Shown here piece after piece: positions 24,555 through 33,413 of a stretch of DNA of 64,000 nt (within the stretch, counting starts at the first letter, position 1; every line of letters begins with the position of its first letter). This stretch comes from Pseudomonadota bacterium (GTDB taxonomy: Bacteria; Pseudomonadota; Gammaproteobacteria; Xanthomonadales; SZUA-38), in the NCBI GenBank assembly GCA_039033415.1, contig JBCCCR010000003.1, forward strand, positions 62,001-126,000, in the 5' to 3' direction. The notes under the pieces were generated by a model. That model was not told the origin of the DNA and did not search any database. It saw only the letters and a program-made list of their open reading frames with translations. Both the position numbers and the translations under genes were made by a program.

Positions 24555-25976
24555 CTAGTCACTGGAAATACTGAACAACAGCGTGTCTTCGTCGCCTTCC
24601 TCAGGGTCGTCCGAAACGCCCAGGGTATCGTCGCTAACGCTGAAACTCTCCGCACCGTCTTCAATGACCAATATGTCTGAAAATATCGTTTCATTGGTAG
24701 CGGCCCCAGCAATATCAGCTCGAATGGAAGCGACTGGTAATGCGAGGGGCGATACGGTCTCAGGTACTTCGGAAGTGCCGCCGACGCGCAGGGTTCCGTT
24801 TTCTCCCGGGACCACAAAGACCGGATGATCGTCGTCGTCGATGTAGGGGCTGGTGCCATCGCCGCGCTGAATCGCGAAAAGAAACCGATCCGATGAATCG
24901 GAAGGGCCAATGCGCAGCACCGCATAGCTGTCGTCGGCTCCAATGACGGCGGCAATCCTGCCGTCGGTGGTTCTGACGGGGTCTGATACCCGGGTGACAC
25001 CTTGAATGAAAGAGTCGATCACCCACCCTGCTTGCTGGACGCTCGAAATCGCACCCAGGTTGTCCATCTCCGCTTGGAACACAAACGCCTGAAACTCGCC
25101 ATCAACACGAGGCGCGTAGATTCCAACGACAAGACTCCCAGCATCGCTCGCGACCGTGTCCATATGACGAATTCGAATATTGAGGTTCCCAGGGTGGGTA
25201 AATGACGCCTGGCCCAACGGGTTGCCCGACGCATCGAAGCCGTAAACTGAGTAGGCGCGGTCAAAGTCTGACTCTTCGGGAGCTCGTGAAGTCACCCAGG
25301 CATTGCCGTTGCCCGAAACAGACAACCTCACGCGCTCCTCAAAGGTATCGACATTCCACGATCGAAGCCAAATGCCTTCGCCGTTCGAATCCAACTTGGC
25401 TAGAAACGCACGGTCGGGACCTGGCTCTGACGGATTGAAATCGCCTGCGACGTAGAGGTTTTCCTGCTCATCCAGACGAACGCGACGGATGTTCATTCTT
25501 CCAAAGGCAAATGGATCGCGCCTCACGGTCTTTTCCCAGACCAGTCCGCCCGATGCATCGATGCGGATGAGCTCATCATCAATGGCGATCAAGAAATCGC
25601 CGTTCGCAAAGCGCCGAAGATCTTTCGGTTCTACGGTGCTCGAAAAGAAAAGCTGACGGCTGTCCACCAACATTCCCGTTGCGTCGACTTCAATCAAGAT
25701 GAGTGGCCGCCCCAATCTATCGTCTCTGAATCGGCGATCAAGCAGCGCATACACGTTTCCTGACGAATCCGAATCTAGGGCGATTAACCCATCTTTATCA
25801 GAGCCCACACCACCCGCGCTTGGGCGTCCATAAAGCAGTTGCCACGCTTTGGTCCCCGGCGGCGGGCTTTCAAAACCGTCAAGGAATAGCTCGTCCGGGC
25901 CTCCGGCAGTCGTTTTGCCGACCACTATCAGCGTCCCAGCTAGCAGTATTACCGGTGCGTTGTACCAACTTCTCAT
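24555..25976 (-). CDS. Exported beta-propeller-like protein with N-terminal FxxGFE tag
   Basis: A 473-residue protein with a signal peptide (about 1-24). Immediately after it comes E-L-F-L-D-G-F-E-S-P-P-P-G (29-41), the same motif that other exported proteins in this window carry at the C-terminus. The body alternates blocks of the type D-S-S-G-N-V-Y-A-L, D-E-Q-E-N-L-Y-V-A-G-D-F and V-S-G-N-G-N-A-W-V, as in SBBP/delta-60-type beta-propellers, and the end is acidic (D-D-P-E-E-G-D-E-D). No catalytic motif is visible. It is monocistronic. A role at or outside the outer membrane is inferred. Confidence 0.7.
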   Translation of the reverse strand: MRSWYNAPVILLAGTLIVVGKTTAGGPDELFLDGFESPPPGTKAWQLLYGRPSAGGVGSDKDGLIALDSDSSGNVYALLDRRFRDDRLGRPLILIEVDATGMLVDSRQLFFSSTVEPKDLRRFANGDFLIAIDDELIRIDASGGLVWEKTVRRDPFAFGRMNIRRVRLDEQENLYVAGDFNPSEPGPDRAFLAKLDSNGEGIWLRSWNVDTFEERVRLSVSGNGNAWVTSRAPEESDFDRAYSVYGFDASGNPLGQASFTHPGNLNIRIRHMDTVASDAGSLVVGIYAPRVDGEFQAFVFQAEMDNLGAISSVQQAGWVIDSFIQGVTRVSDPVRTTDGRIAAVIGADDSYAVLRIGPSDSSDRFLFAIQRGDGTSPYIDDDDHPVFVVPGENGTLRVGGTSEVPETVSPLALPVASIRADIAGAATNETIFSDILVIEDGAESFSVSDDTLGVSDDPEEGDEDTLLFSISSD

Positions 25977-26481
25977 GGCGGTTCGCCTTCGTTTGAGCTA
26001 TTTCCTGAAGCGCAGGTGATATCGAAAAGGGGTCACGCTAGGTATTTCGTACCTTTTTTGGTCTTTTTCGGACGCATACCGCGGAAACAGCTCAGAGCAA
26101 GCCCTGGGACCAACGTAAGGCGAACAGAATTCACGTCGTTGAGTCGCGCCCAGCGCAAGCCGAGGCCAGGTTATCTTTCCGAATCCAGGACAAACCCCGG
26201 AGACAGAAGCAGGGCCGAGGACGGGCTGAACCTGGCGCTCGATCTTCATCCATTTGCTCCAGCTGGAGGTGATTGACACAGAAATTTGAGGTAGCAGAAC
26301 TGCCTCAATCAAACTTAAACTAACGGATCATGAACCTTCCACAATTAGGAATTATGCTTTCTCATATTCGCTTACTCGAGCTACCTAGCTCTATGGAGGC
26401 AATCCGTCCCGCAACGCCGAAAATTGACCGGCCCGGGTCGAGAAAACTGACCACCGGTTATTAACTGGATAAAGGTTACTG
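25977..26481. other. Gene-free stretch with an IS21-like end
   Basis: About 505 bases. The left part should carry the promoter of the minus-strand tagged protein; I see no clear elements. A 104-codon frame on the minus strand looks spurious. The right part holds two GAAAAYTGACC motifs (listed separately) just before the next gene. Confidence 0.5.
26419..26455 (+). repeat. Solo IS21-like terminal repeats
   Basis: GAAAATTGACCG (26419-26430) and GAAAACTGACCACC (26442-26455) are direct copies of the GAAAAYTGACC repeat, 23 bp start to start. IS21-family elements carry several such repeats inside each end. There is no istA/istB in the window, so this looks like one leftover end. Confidence 0.5.
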
Positions 26482-26979
26482 ATGACGAAGTACAGGGATC
26501 TAGCAAGGTTAGTCAATCGCCAGAAAGAGGGCGGCAAAGAAGAAAGGCGACTTACTGCAGAAGAAGAAAAGGCTCATTTAAAGTCCAGCCAACTAAGATT
26601 TAACGAAATCGCCAAGAGCTATGCGCAGAGCAAATTCAAAGTCATAGCAGATGACATCAACAGCCAGGGTGTTGATTGTAAATTTGGGTTTGTCGACAAC
26701 AAGTCCAAGAACAGCCAATCCGACGACTCAGACCCCGAACAGGACGTTGAGAAACTCCATTTTCACGCCGAGGTGCTCGGACACAAATTGAGTGTCTATT
26801 GGTCTGACTACAACAAGTCAGTGGTTTTCAGCAGCTATCTGTTTCCTATCCGTGACAGGCGGGCAAAACACAATACGCGAGACCTGATGGTCACCATCGA
26901 TGAATTAAACGAAGAGGTATTCGATACCCACGTCGGTAGGTTTCTGGACCTTGTTTTCGAGAAAGCAATCCGGAGTTGA
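26482..26979 (+). CDS. Hypothetical cytoplasmic protein
   Basis: A 165-residue protein I do not recognise. The N-terminus is a highly charged helix (K-E-G-G-K-E-E-R-R-L-T-A-E-E-E-K), likely a short coiled coil. The middle is acidic (D-D-S-D-P-E-Q-D-V), and the C-terminal half has a sheet-like stretch (H-K-L-S-V-Y-W-S-D-Y, V-V-F-S-S-Y-L-F-P) and a closing helix. No signal peptide or membrane segment. It lies 26 nt after the IS21-like repeats and its codon use is AT-richer than its neighbours, so it may have come with, or be driven by, the mobile DNA. Confidence 0.5.
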   Translation: MTKYRDLARLVNRQKEGGKEERRLTAEEEKAHLKSSQLRFNEIAKSYAQSKFKVIADDINSQGVDCKFGFVDNKSKNSQSDDSDPEQDVEKLHFHAEVLGHKLSVYWSDYNKSVVFSSYLFPIRDRRAKHNTRDLMVTIDELNEEVFDTHVGRFLDLVFEKAIRS

Positions 26980-27346
26980 AAGCAGTCACAGTTATTCCGT
27001 AATACCGCTACAACTGCCACGCAGCATGCAGGAAGCCTAGACTCGTTATCTCTGCTTAGTCGAAACACACGACCGATTGGGGCGCTTAACCTAAAGCTCT
27101 CACTCATAGCAGCTCGAATTCAACTTTTGGTCGAGGTGCCACGGCCCCTGCAGCGGTCGACGACAAACTTGGGAGTTCAAGTCTAGACCTTGGAATCTTC
27201 ACCATCACCCTGTGATCGGATAGCGAAATTCAAGCCTCGAATTAGATTCTTGGGCCCTGCCGCCTCACACACCAGAAAATGCATGTGCAGTTTGTGGTCT
27301 AGCCAGCGTTCATCAAGCTGGGGAAACAGACGACAGGAGAGCTCAC
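26980..27346. other. Gene-free stretch
   Basis: About 365 bases between two unknown genes. I find no tRNA, no inverted repeat worth calling and no family-like frame. A GGAG about 8-11 nt before the GTG at 27347 is the start site of the next gene. Confidence 0.4.
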
Positions 27347-28081
27347 GTGCACCGCTACAAAACGCTTTGGATCTGGATGATCGTACCCATGATCATCATC
27401 CAGGCGGGAATCTTCGTCGACTACTGGGGAGAATTCTCGCGGAACAGGTGGGCGGTACATGTTCACTATTGGAACGCAACCATGTGGTATGCCCTACTGG
27501 TTTCGCAGCCATGGCTATTTGCGAAGGGAAAGATGGACGCACATCGGACCATTGGAATGCTTGGCCTCCTATTGGCCGGAGCGATGGTACTGCTTTCGAT
27601 AGGTCAATTAGATCGGGACGTCTACTATGCAAATAGGGCCCGCGACAGTGACGGGCAGCTCGGACCCTTTACCGAATGGTTTTTCTTCCAGGTATTGATG
27701 ATCGAGATCGTGTTGATCTTTGCGTTCTCGGTCGCCGTTGTGATGGCCGTAATAAAACGTCGGTCGCCAGAAGACCACGCGTGGTGGCTGGTCTCTACCG
27801 CTTTCCTGCTGATGATGCCGGCGTTGGGACGCGGGCTCCAGGGAGTCTGGATCGCTATTCACGGTTTTGGCCCGCAGCTTACCAGCGTGCTGACGACCCC
27901 CATTTACCTTTGCCAGGTGATTATTATTTCGATGACCTTGGTAGCTGCAAGCATGCTGGGCAAGCTACGCCATCCAGCGACCCTACTGGCCGTCTGCGCC
28001 AATGCAACGATGTTCGTTATGGAGCCGATCGCGCGTTCTCCCGCGGCCCAGGCATTCTGGCGTGCCGTCATTAGTGTCTGA
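27347..28081 (+). CDS. Seven-helix membrane protein of unknown function
   Basis: A 244-residue inner-membrane protein with about seven predicted helices, starting at GTG behind an AGGAG. Histidines sit within or beside helices (W-A-V-H-V-H-Y-W-N-A-T-M-W and K-M-D-A-H-R-T-I-G), with Q-P-W-L-F between them; the H-R-x-x-G pattern is like that of b-type heme-binding membrane proteins and DUF2306-like families. Heme binding is a guess. It is transcribed alone; the next gene is a sigma factor 150 nt downstream. Confidence 0.5.
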   Translation: MHRYKTLWIWMIVPMIIIQAGIFVDYWGEFSRNRWAVHVHYWNATMWYALLVSQPWLFAKGKMDAHRTIGMLGLLLAGAMVLLSIGQLDRDVYYANRARDSDGQLGPFTEWFFFQVLMIEIVLIFAFSVAVVMAVIKRRSPEDHAWWLVSTAFLLMMPALGRGLQGVWIAIHGFGPQLTSVLTTPIYLCQVIIISMTLVAASMLGKLRHPATLLAVCANATMFVMEPIARSPAAQAFWRAVISV

Positions 28082-28233
28082 ATGATTGGTCGAATAAAGT
28101 TATGAGGATCGGCATTTTTTTTCAGGAACTTTCCGACTCGAATTCTCGGAGTCTGCAGCTCGATTCGTGTTCCACATTCCTAAGCTGTGTTAAAACCACA
28201 ACGAGGCTTTCAAGGCGCAAGATCCAGACTCCT

Positions 28234-28794
28234 GTGACCGAGCTGAAAAGTACAACCAACCTGCTGCGCCAGATTCGCGAGGGTGATGTCCAGGCGCGCA
28301 ACGAAATCATCGAGCGGTATCTCCCACTGCTCCACCGCTGGGCTCGAGGAAGGCTGCCGGCGAGCGCTCGAGATCTTTCGGAGACCGATGACCTGGTTCA
28401 GATTACGTTCTTGCGGGCTCTAAATAGGCTGGAAGACTTTGAGTCAGAGCGACCGGGAGCCTTTTTGGCCTACCTTCGCGCCATTTGCCTCAGTGCCCTT
28501 CGCGACGAGATCCGGCGGCGCAGGCGCGCCCCCCAGCATTTGCCCATCGAAGACAACCTGCTGGCCGGCGATTCATCGATACTGGAAGAGATGGTCGGCG
28601 GGGAGATCCTCACGAAGTACGAGCTGGGCCTCGGCAAAATGGACGAAACGAAACGCATGGCAGTCGTCATGAGAGTCGAATTCGGCATGAGCTACCGTGA
28701 AATTGCGGCAGAGCTTCAGCGCCCGTCAGTCAACGCTACGCGAATGCTGATTGTGCGAGCAATAGACGAGCTGGCCGAACTGATGCCCAGATGA
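28234..28794 (+). CDS. ECF sigma factor paired with a Ser/Thr kinase
   Basis: A 186-residue sigma factor. Region 2 reads E-T-D-D-L-V-Q-I-T-F-L-R-A-L and region 4 ends with F-G-M-S-Y-R-E-I-A-A-E-L-Q-R-P-S-V-N-A-T-R-M. This is the sigma type encoded beside Hanks-type kinases (ECF43-like, from memory), in which phosphorylation of the sigma factor replaces anti-sigma control. The frame is open to 28102, but that part is not sigma-like; GTG at 28234 gives V-T-E-L-K-S-T-T-N-L-L. Its stop overlaps the kinase ATG by 4 nt (ATGA), so the pair is made together. Confidence 0.85.
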   Translation: MTELKSTTNLLRQIREGDVQARNEIIERYLPLLHRWARGRLPASARDLSETDDLVQITFLRALNRLEDFESERPGAFLAYLRAICLSALRDEIRRRRRAPQHLPIEDNLLAGDSSILEEMVGGEILTKYELGLGKMDETKRMAVVMRVEFGMSYREIAAELQRPSVNATRMLIVRAIDELAELMPR

Positions 28795-31013
28795 GCACGC
28801 GAGACCGCACTCGGGCTCAGGCCCTGGCCGACGGCACTGAAATGCCAGCTGGCGGCAGCGACTCAGTAAGCCAAAATTTTTCAGATCTCCATCGCCTTTT
28901 TCAGGCTTTTAACGCTACCAGCGAGGCAAATGCTGAGGTCCGGCCATGCCTATTTCGGTGGCGGCACCTGGAGGTGGAACAGGAACTCGGCAAAGGCGGA
29001 TTCGGCCAGGTTTATCGGGCCTGGGATTCCGTTCTGAAGCGACCGGTTGCCCTAAAGCTGGTGCCGGCTGACGCACAGTCTGAGCTCAGAGATCGGCTAA
29101 TGATCGCCGAAGCGCAGCGTATGGCAAAAGCCCGCCATCCGAACATCCTTGCCGTCCACGGAGCCGACATTGACTCAGGTCGGGCGGGCATCTGGAGCGA
29201 TCTGTTGACCGGTGAAACCCTTGAAGACCTGATTAGAAAGGACGGGCCGGTGTCGTCGGATACCGCCATTTTTTGGGCCATACCCCTGGTCAGCGCTCTG
29301 GATCTGATGCACCGCCGGGCGATGAGCCATGGCGATGTGAAACCGAGCAACATTATGATCGAACCGGACGGCACACCGGTCTTAGTGGATTTTGGCGCGG
29401 TGCAGGCTGCGCTGGGAGATCCTTCGGGCTTCGGATCTCCGGTGGTCATGGCGCCGGAGCAATTCGCCGGGTCTCCCGCCTCACCAGCCACCGACCTCTA
29501 TGCTCTGGGCTGCACGTTGTTTTTTGCGCTGACGGGTAGCTACCCGCTGAAAGCCGGTTCGTTTGAGGAACTCGCACGACGTCACCATAGGAAAGAGGCT
29601 GGCAGCATGAACGGCGTTCCGCGCGAGTGGCGGGACGTGCTCGCTCGTTGCCTGGATGCAAACCCCAAGGCTCGTGCTACCTGTAGCAGGTTAGGTGACC
29701 TGCTACAGCAGCTCAGGACGCGCCGCTCCCGGCGGCGAAAGCAGCTGGCGATTGGCGGTATTTGCCTGTCGCTGGCGCTTGTCGCAGGCATCGCAACGTG
29801 GGCTGCGTTTCGCCTTGGCGCCGAGGCTGAACGAGTGGAGCAGATCAAAAACGTTGTGATCGAAGCGGTTGATGCCAGCCTGCCGGAGGCGCAGTCCGGT
29901 CCAGCGTCCGTCACGGCGCTGTTTTCAGCGCTTTCGGAACTCGGAGACGCCAAGCTCCAGGAGTACCCGCTCGCTCAAGCGGAGCTGCAGCTGATCGCAG
30001 CCAGAGGGCTGTTCGAGCTCGGGCACCTGACACAAGCGCTCGGGGTCGCTGAGCAGGGACACCAGACCCTGATCCATGCTGAACCAGACGCGTTCATCAA
30101 ACTTGGAAAAAGTCTGATCAACCTCAGCAGCATTCGAGAGGAGCTTGGAGACATGGAGGGCGCCCAGCGAGACATAGAGCAGGCCCTAGCGCTGCTCTCT
30201 CGGGGACCTGACGAACTCGCGGCCCCCGCTCGACTCACTGCCTACAACAGGCTGGCAAACCTAGCGGGGGAGATGGGCGACTGGCATCGGGGTGCGGACG
30301 CTCATCAGAAGCTACTGGGCGAGCGGCTTGCGCTTTACGGTGAGAAAAGCGTTCGCGCAGCGGTTGACTACTACAACATCGGAACGGCCCAGAATGCTTT
30401 CGGCGGCCATGCCTCGGCGCTCGAAAACTTCAGGATGGCAGAGGCGCTGCTGGTATCCGCGGGCGATGGAGAGTCGCTGCGCATGGGGTACGTGCTACTT
30501 GGCCTTGCGATTGCTCTCGTGGAAACAGGCAGGCTGGATGAGGCACAGGCGGGCATTGACCGAGCGCGAAACCTGATGCAAGCCTCACTGCCTGACGACA
30601 GCTCACGCCTGCACACGCTGGAGATATTGCAGGCCAAGCTGGACGCCAGGAATGGCAACCTGGAGCGCTCGCGTGCGACGCTCGAGGCGATCCTGGCACG
30701 AGACAAGCTATCATCCACCTCCAGGCATCAGGCCAATCGCCAGCTCGCTCTCTACTACGCGTCGCAAGGACACTGGAGACGTTCTCAAGATACCTTTCAG
30801 TGGCTTATCGAAGAATCAGCTACACGGCGGTACCGCGCCCAAAGGATTTATTACGAGGCGGCGGTCAGCTACACGGCATTTCGAGCCGGGAGTCTGGAGA
30901 CTTCTCCGAAAGTGAAGCTCGAGGCCGCAATCGAAGAGCTGTCAGAAACAGGTTACGCGGGGCTGTCAGAGTATGAACAACTCAAGCTGTGGCGAGAAAC
31001 ACTCAGGCCTTAG
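28791..31013 (+). CDS. Transmembrane Ser/Thr protein kinase with TPR domain
   Basis: A 740-residue Hanks-type kinase. Glycine loop G-K-G-G-F-G (68-73), lysine K89 in V-A-L-K-L, glutamate E107, catalytic loop H-G-D-V-K-P-S-N (180-187; the usual arginine of HRD is Gly), D-F-G (200-202) and A-P-E (221-223) are all present. One membrane helix lies at about 318-340, and the outer part is made of tetratricopeptide-like helices. So a periplasmic TPR sensor is joined to a cytoplasmic kinase. Co-translation with the ECF sigma factor suggests that it phosphorylates it. It converges with the tagged three-gene operon, 20 nt away. Confidence 0.9.
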   Translation: MSTRDRTRAQALADGTEMPAGGSDSVSQNFSDLHRLFQAFNATSEANAEVRPCLFRWRHLEVEQELGKGGFGQVYRAWDSVLKRPVALKLVPADAQSELRDRLMIAEAQRMAKARHPNILAVHGADIDSGRAGIWSDLLTGETLEDLIRKDGPVSSDTAIFWAIPLVSALDLMHRRAMSHGDVKPSNIMIEPDGTPVLVDFGAVQAALGDPSGFGSPVVMAPEQFAGSPASPATDLYALGCTLFFALTGSYPLKAGSFEELARRHHRKEAGSMNGVPREWRDVLARCLDANPKARATCSRLGDLLQQLRTRRSRRRKQLAIGGICLSLALVAGIATWAAFRLGAEAERVEQIKNVVIEAVDASLPEAQSGPASVTALFSALSELGDAKLQEYPLAQAELQLIAARGLFELGHLTQALGVAEQGHQTLIHAEPDAFIKLGKSLINLSSIREELGDMEGAQRDIEQALALLSRGPDELAAPARLTAYNRLANLAGEMGDWHRGADAHQKLLGERLALYGEKSVRAAVDYYNIGTAQNAFGGHASALENFRMAEALLVSAGDGESLRMGYVLLGLAIALVETGRLDEAQAGIDRARNLMQASLPDDSSRLHTLEILQAKLDARNGNLERSRATLEAILARDKLSSTSRHQANRQLALYYASQGHWRRSQDTFQWLIEESATRRYRAQRIYYEAAVSYTAFRAGSLETSPKVKLEAAIEELSETGYAGLSEYEQLKLWRETLRP

Positions 31014-31033
31014 TGCCATGACAGCAGCTGTAA

Positions 31034-33400
31034 TCACTCGGGCTCGAAGCCGCTTTGAAAGATAGCGTCTTCCAGAAGAGTAATCAGGTATTGCTGCGGC
31101 GCTGATCGGTCCACACCCCCATTGGCGACGCCGCCGTCGTCTGCGACCACAACGGTAAACGTAGCGATTCCAGTCTGACCAGCGGCCGGAGTATAGGTAA
31201 GGTCGCCGCTTCCAGTTACCTGAGGTACTTCGTCGAACAGGCTGGTGGGAAAAATGCTGGTGACGCTAACCGTCACGTTTTGATCTGATTCGTTCGCCGG
31301 TCCAGGTGTGATGGTCGCCCAGCCTGCTAGCCTCTGCGGCCCAGCGTTTGAATATATCGCCGGCGGGTTGTCCGCCTCGAGCGTAGGAGGGTCATTGGTC
31401 GGAATAATGGTCCAGAGCACGCTGGTGCGGTTAGCGTCATTGGCAAACCCGCCAAGGGAATCAACCCAGTCCGAAATATCGAACCCGTCGCCGGCCTGCG
31501 CCCACCGACCATCCCAAAATCGCAGCACCAGCGGCGGCGAGACGCCAGAATATTCGGGAGCAGGCAAGAAGCGCAGCCGGGCGTCAGCGGCCAGCACCAG
31601 CGCGCTTTCGTCGCTTACGTCCCCGCGAATGGATTGCCAGCTCAGCGATTCGGAATAGTACTGCCATTGACCCTCCATTCCGGCACCGTTTCCAATGACG
31701 CCGACGCCAGCAAATACATCGTTGTCGGCATAACGAGCAGCGGCCACCGTTAGCAGATCAACCCCGGGAGGGGTTACGTCCTCGCTGCTTGAGCTCAACA
31801 TGGCGTTCTGGGGCGCGAGCGTATCTTCTGGAACTGCATTTCCGTAGATCAGGAACACGTTGTCTTCAGACGGAGTTGCAGTCAACACATCATCAATCCC
31901 GTCGCCATTGAAGTCGCCCGCAGGGCTGACAAAACCGACACCCTTGAGATCGACGCCCCCCCCGATCGTGAAACCAAGATCCGCGCCGAGGTTTTCCACG
32001 GAGGTAACGATATCCAAAGCTTGTGTTCGACCAAAAACCAAATCAATTCGACCAGCGCTGTTTACTCCACCTAAATCGGCGGAAGGAATGGCGATCGCAA
32101 AATCATCAATGCCATCAGCGTTGATATCACCCACGATCGAAACCCGTTCAACGCCAAGCGAGTTGTTGTCGGACGGTGGCTCCGGAATATTGCTACCGTT
32201 CAGTCCGTTGATCTGAAACAGCCTGAACACCGAGCTGAACGACTGACTATCGCCAAGCAGCAGGTATGAGTTAGGGGTATCTGGTGTTGCGCGTCCGTGA
32301 AGCAAAAGATCGGAGAGCCCGTCACCATTGACGTCGCCGGCGCCGCTGAGGCTGGATCCGAGAAACTCAGATTCGGTCGAACCGAAGATCGCAAACCCGT
32401 TGCTTCCGTCCAAACTCGAAATGGGAATCTCTCCGCTAAGCGCGCCCGAACCGAAGAAAACGTGCGCCCGTCCGGCCCCGCTCCGATTTTCAGCGGTCGC
32501 GTTGGGAGCGGCAATCAGCAAGTCGCTCCTCCCATCACCGTTCATGTCGTCCATTGCTGCCACCGAGTGACCGAACCGATCGCCGTCCAGGCTTCCTAGT
32601 AGCTTTGATCCGCGGGTGCCAAACAGGGTACCAGTCGATCCCAAAGACAGCGTTTCCGGAAAATCATCTTCGCTGCCAAAGACCACATAGGTCACTCCCG
32701 TGCGCATGCTGAAAACGCCAACGGGCCGTTCAGCGTTCGGAGCACCAACGACAATGTCATCAATCCCATCGTCATTCAGATCCCCGGCTCCGTCCACGGA
32801 AAACCCTGACCGATCTTGCACGCTGGCACCTGCCATGGCGAAACCATTGAACCCGAGTAGGTTAGTAAGATCGAGCTCCGCTGGCACCGGCAATGCTGAG
32901 CCAAAAATCAGGAAGCTCTCCCCAGCCCCGCCTATGCCTTCTGGGTCCGCCCAAGGAGCTCCAACTAGGAGGTCGTCAACGCCATCATTGTTAATATCGC
33001 CGGCGTTGGCCACCGACCAACCAGCTCGACCCGATTTGCCGAGAATCCTAAACCCGCTGCTGCCATCCAACGTCGCCACATTGAAAGGGTCTGGAATGGT
33101 TTGAGAGGTTCCAAAGACTACGTAGACCGATCCCGCCAGGTTTCTGCCCAGGGGCGAGTCGTTCGGTGCCGACACAACCAAATCCGATAGTCCATCACCA
33201 TTAAAATCCACGGCTGCCATAGCGAACCCAAACCCGACAAATTCCACCGGAGACCGAGTAATCCGAAAGCCATATCGCGGGCCGAGATCCTCTAGCTCGA
33301 GCACGGTTCCCGTGAGGCCAGCTAACGGCGACAACAGAAAGGCTAATGCCAATGCGATTGCCAGGTGAGCTATAAAATCCCCTTTGCTTCCTTGATGCAC
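31034..33400 (-). CDS. Exported FG-GAP repeat protein with C-terminal FxxGFE tag
   Basis: A 788-residue protein. At least six integrin-alpha-like FG-GAP repeats are visible, each with a calcium-loop-like D-x-N-x-D-G-x-x-D (for example D-F-N-G-D-G-L-S-D, D-I-N-N-D-G-V-D-D), forming a beta-propeller. A cadherin/Ig-like stretch follows, with A-T-F-T-V-V-V-A-D-D-G. The last residues are A-I-F-Q-S-G-F-E-P-E. The frame is open to 34036, but that part is shadow of the upstream gene; GTG at 33400 starts a good signal peptide (I-A-H-L-A-I-A-L-A-L-A-F-L-L). The gene begins 13 nt after the stop of the upstream ELWxxDGT gene and ends the operon. Confidence 0.82.
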   Translation of the reverse strand: MHQGSKGDFIAHLAIALALAFLLSPLAGLTGTVLELEDLGPRYGFRITRSPVEFVGFGFAMAAVDFNGDGLSDLVVSAPNDSPLGRNLAGSVYVVFGTSQTIPDPFNVATLDGSSGFRILGKSGRAGWSVANAGDINNDGVDDLLVGAPWADPEGIGGAGESFLIFGSALPVPAELDLTNLLGFNGFAMAGASVQDRSGFSVDGAGDLNDDGIDDIVVGAPNAERPVGVFSMRTGVTYVVFGSEDDFPETLSLGSTGTLFGTRGSKLLGSLDGDRFGHSVAAMDDMNGDGRSDLLIAAPNATAENRSGAGRAHVFFGSGALSGEIPISSLDGSNGFAIFGSTESEFLGSSLSGAGDVNGDGLSDLLLHGRATPDTPNSYLLLGDSQSFSSVFRLFQINGLNGSNIPEPPSDNNSLGVERVSIVGDINADGIDDFAIAIPSADLGGVNSAGRIDLVFGRTQALDIVTSVENLGADLGFTIGGGVDLKGVGFVSPAGDFNGDGIDDVLTATPSEDNVFLIYGNAVPEDTLAPQNAMLSSSSEDVTPPGVDLLTVAAARYADNDVFAGVGVIGNGAGMEGQWQYYSESLSWQSIRGDVSDESALVLAADARLRFLPAPEYSGVSPPLVLRFWDGRWAQAGDGFDISDWVDSLGGFANDANRTSVLWTIIPTNDPPTLEADNPPAIYSNAGPQRLAGWATITPGPANESDQNVTVSVTSIFPTSLFDEVPQVTGSGDLTYTPAAGQTGIATFTVVVADDGGVANGGVDRSAPQQYLITLLEDAIFQSGFEPE

Positions 33401-33413
33401 AGTTAGACCAACC

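Noticed and set aside
26040-26059. AGGTA-TTTCG-TACCT hairpin followed by a T-run
   Set aside because: It would terminate plus-strand transcription, but no plus-strand gene lies upstream of it; the stem is only 5 bp.
27160-27200. GAGTTCAAGTC string recalling a tRNA T-loop
   Set aside because: No acceptor or anticodon arm can be drawn around it.
27190-27636. A 148-codon plus-strand frame overlapping the membrane-protein gene
   Set aside because: Different frame from the clearly hydrophobic seven-helix protein, and rich in Arg/Ser/Trp without structure.
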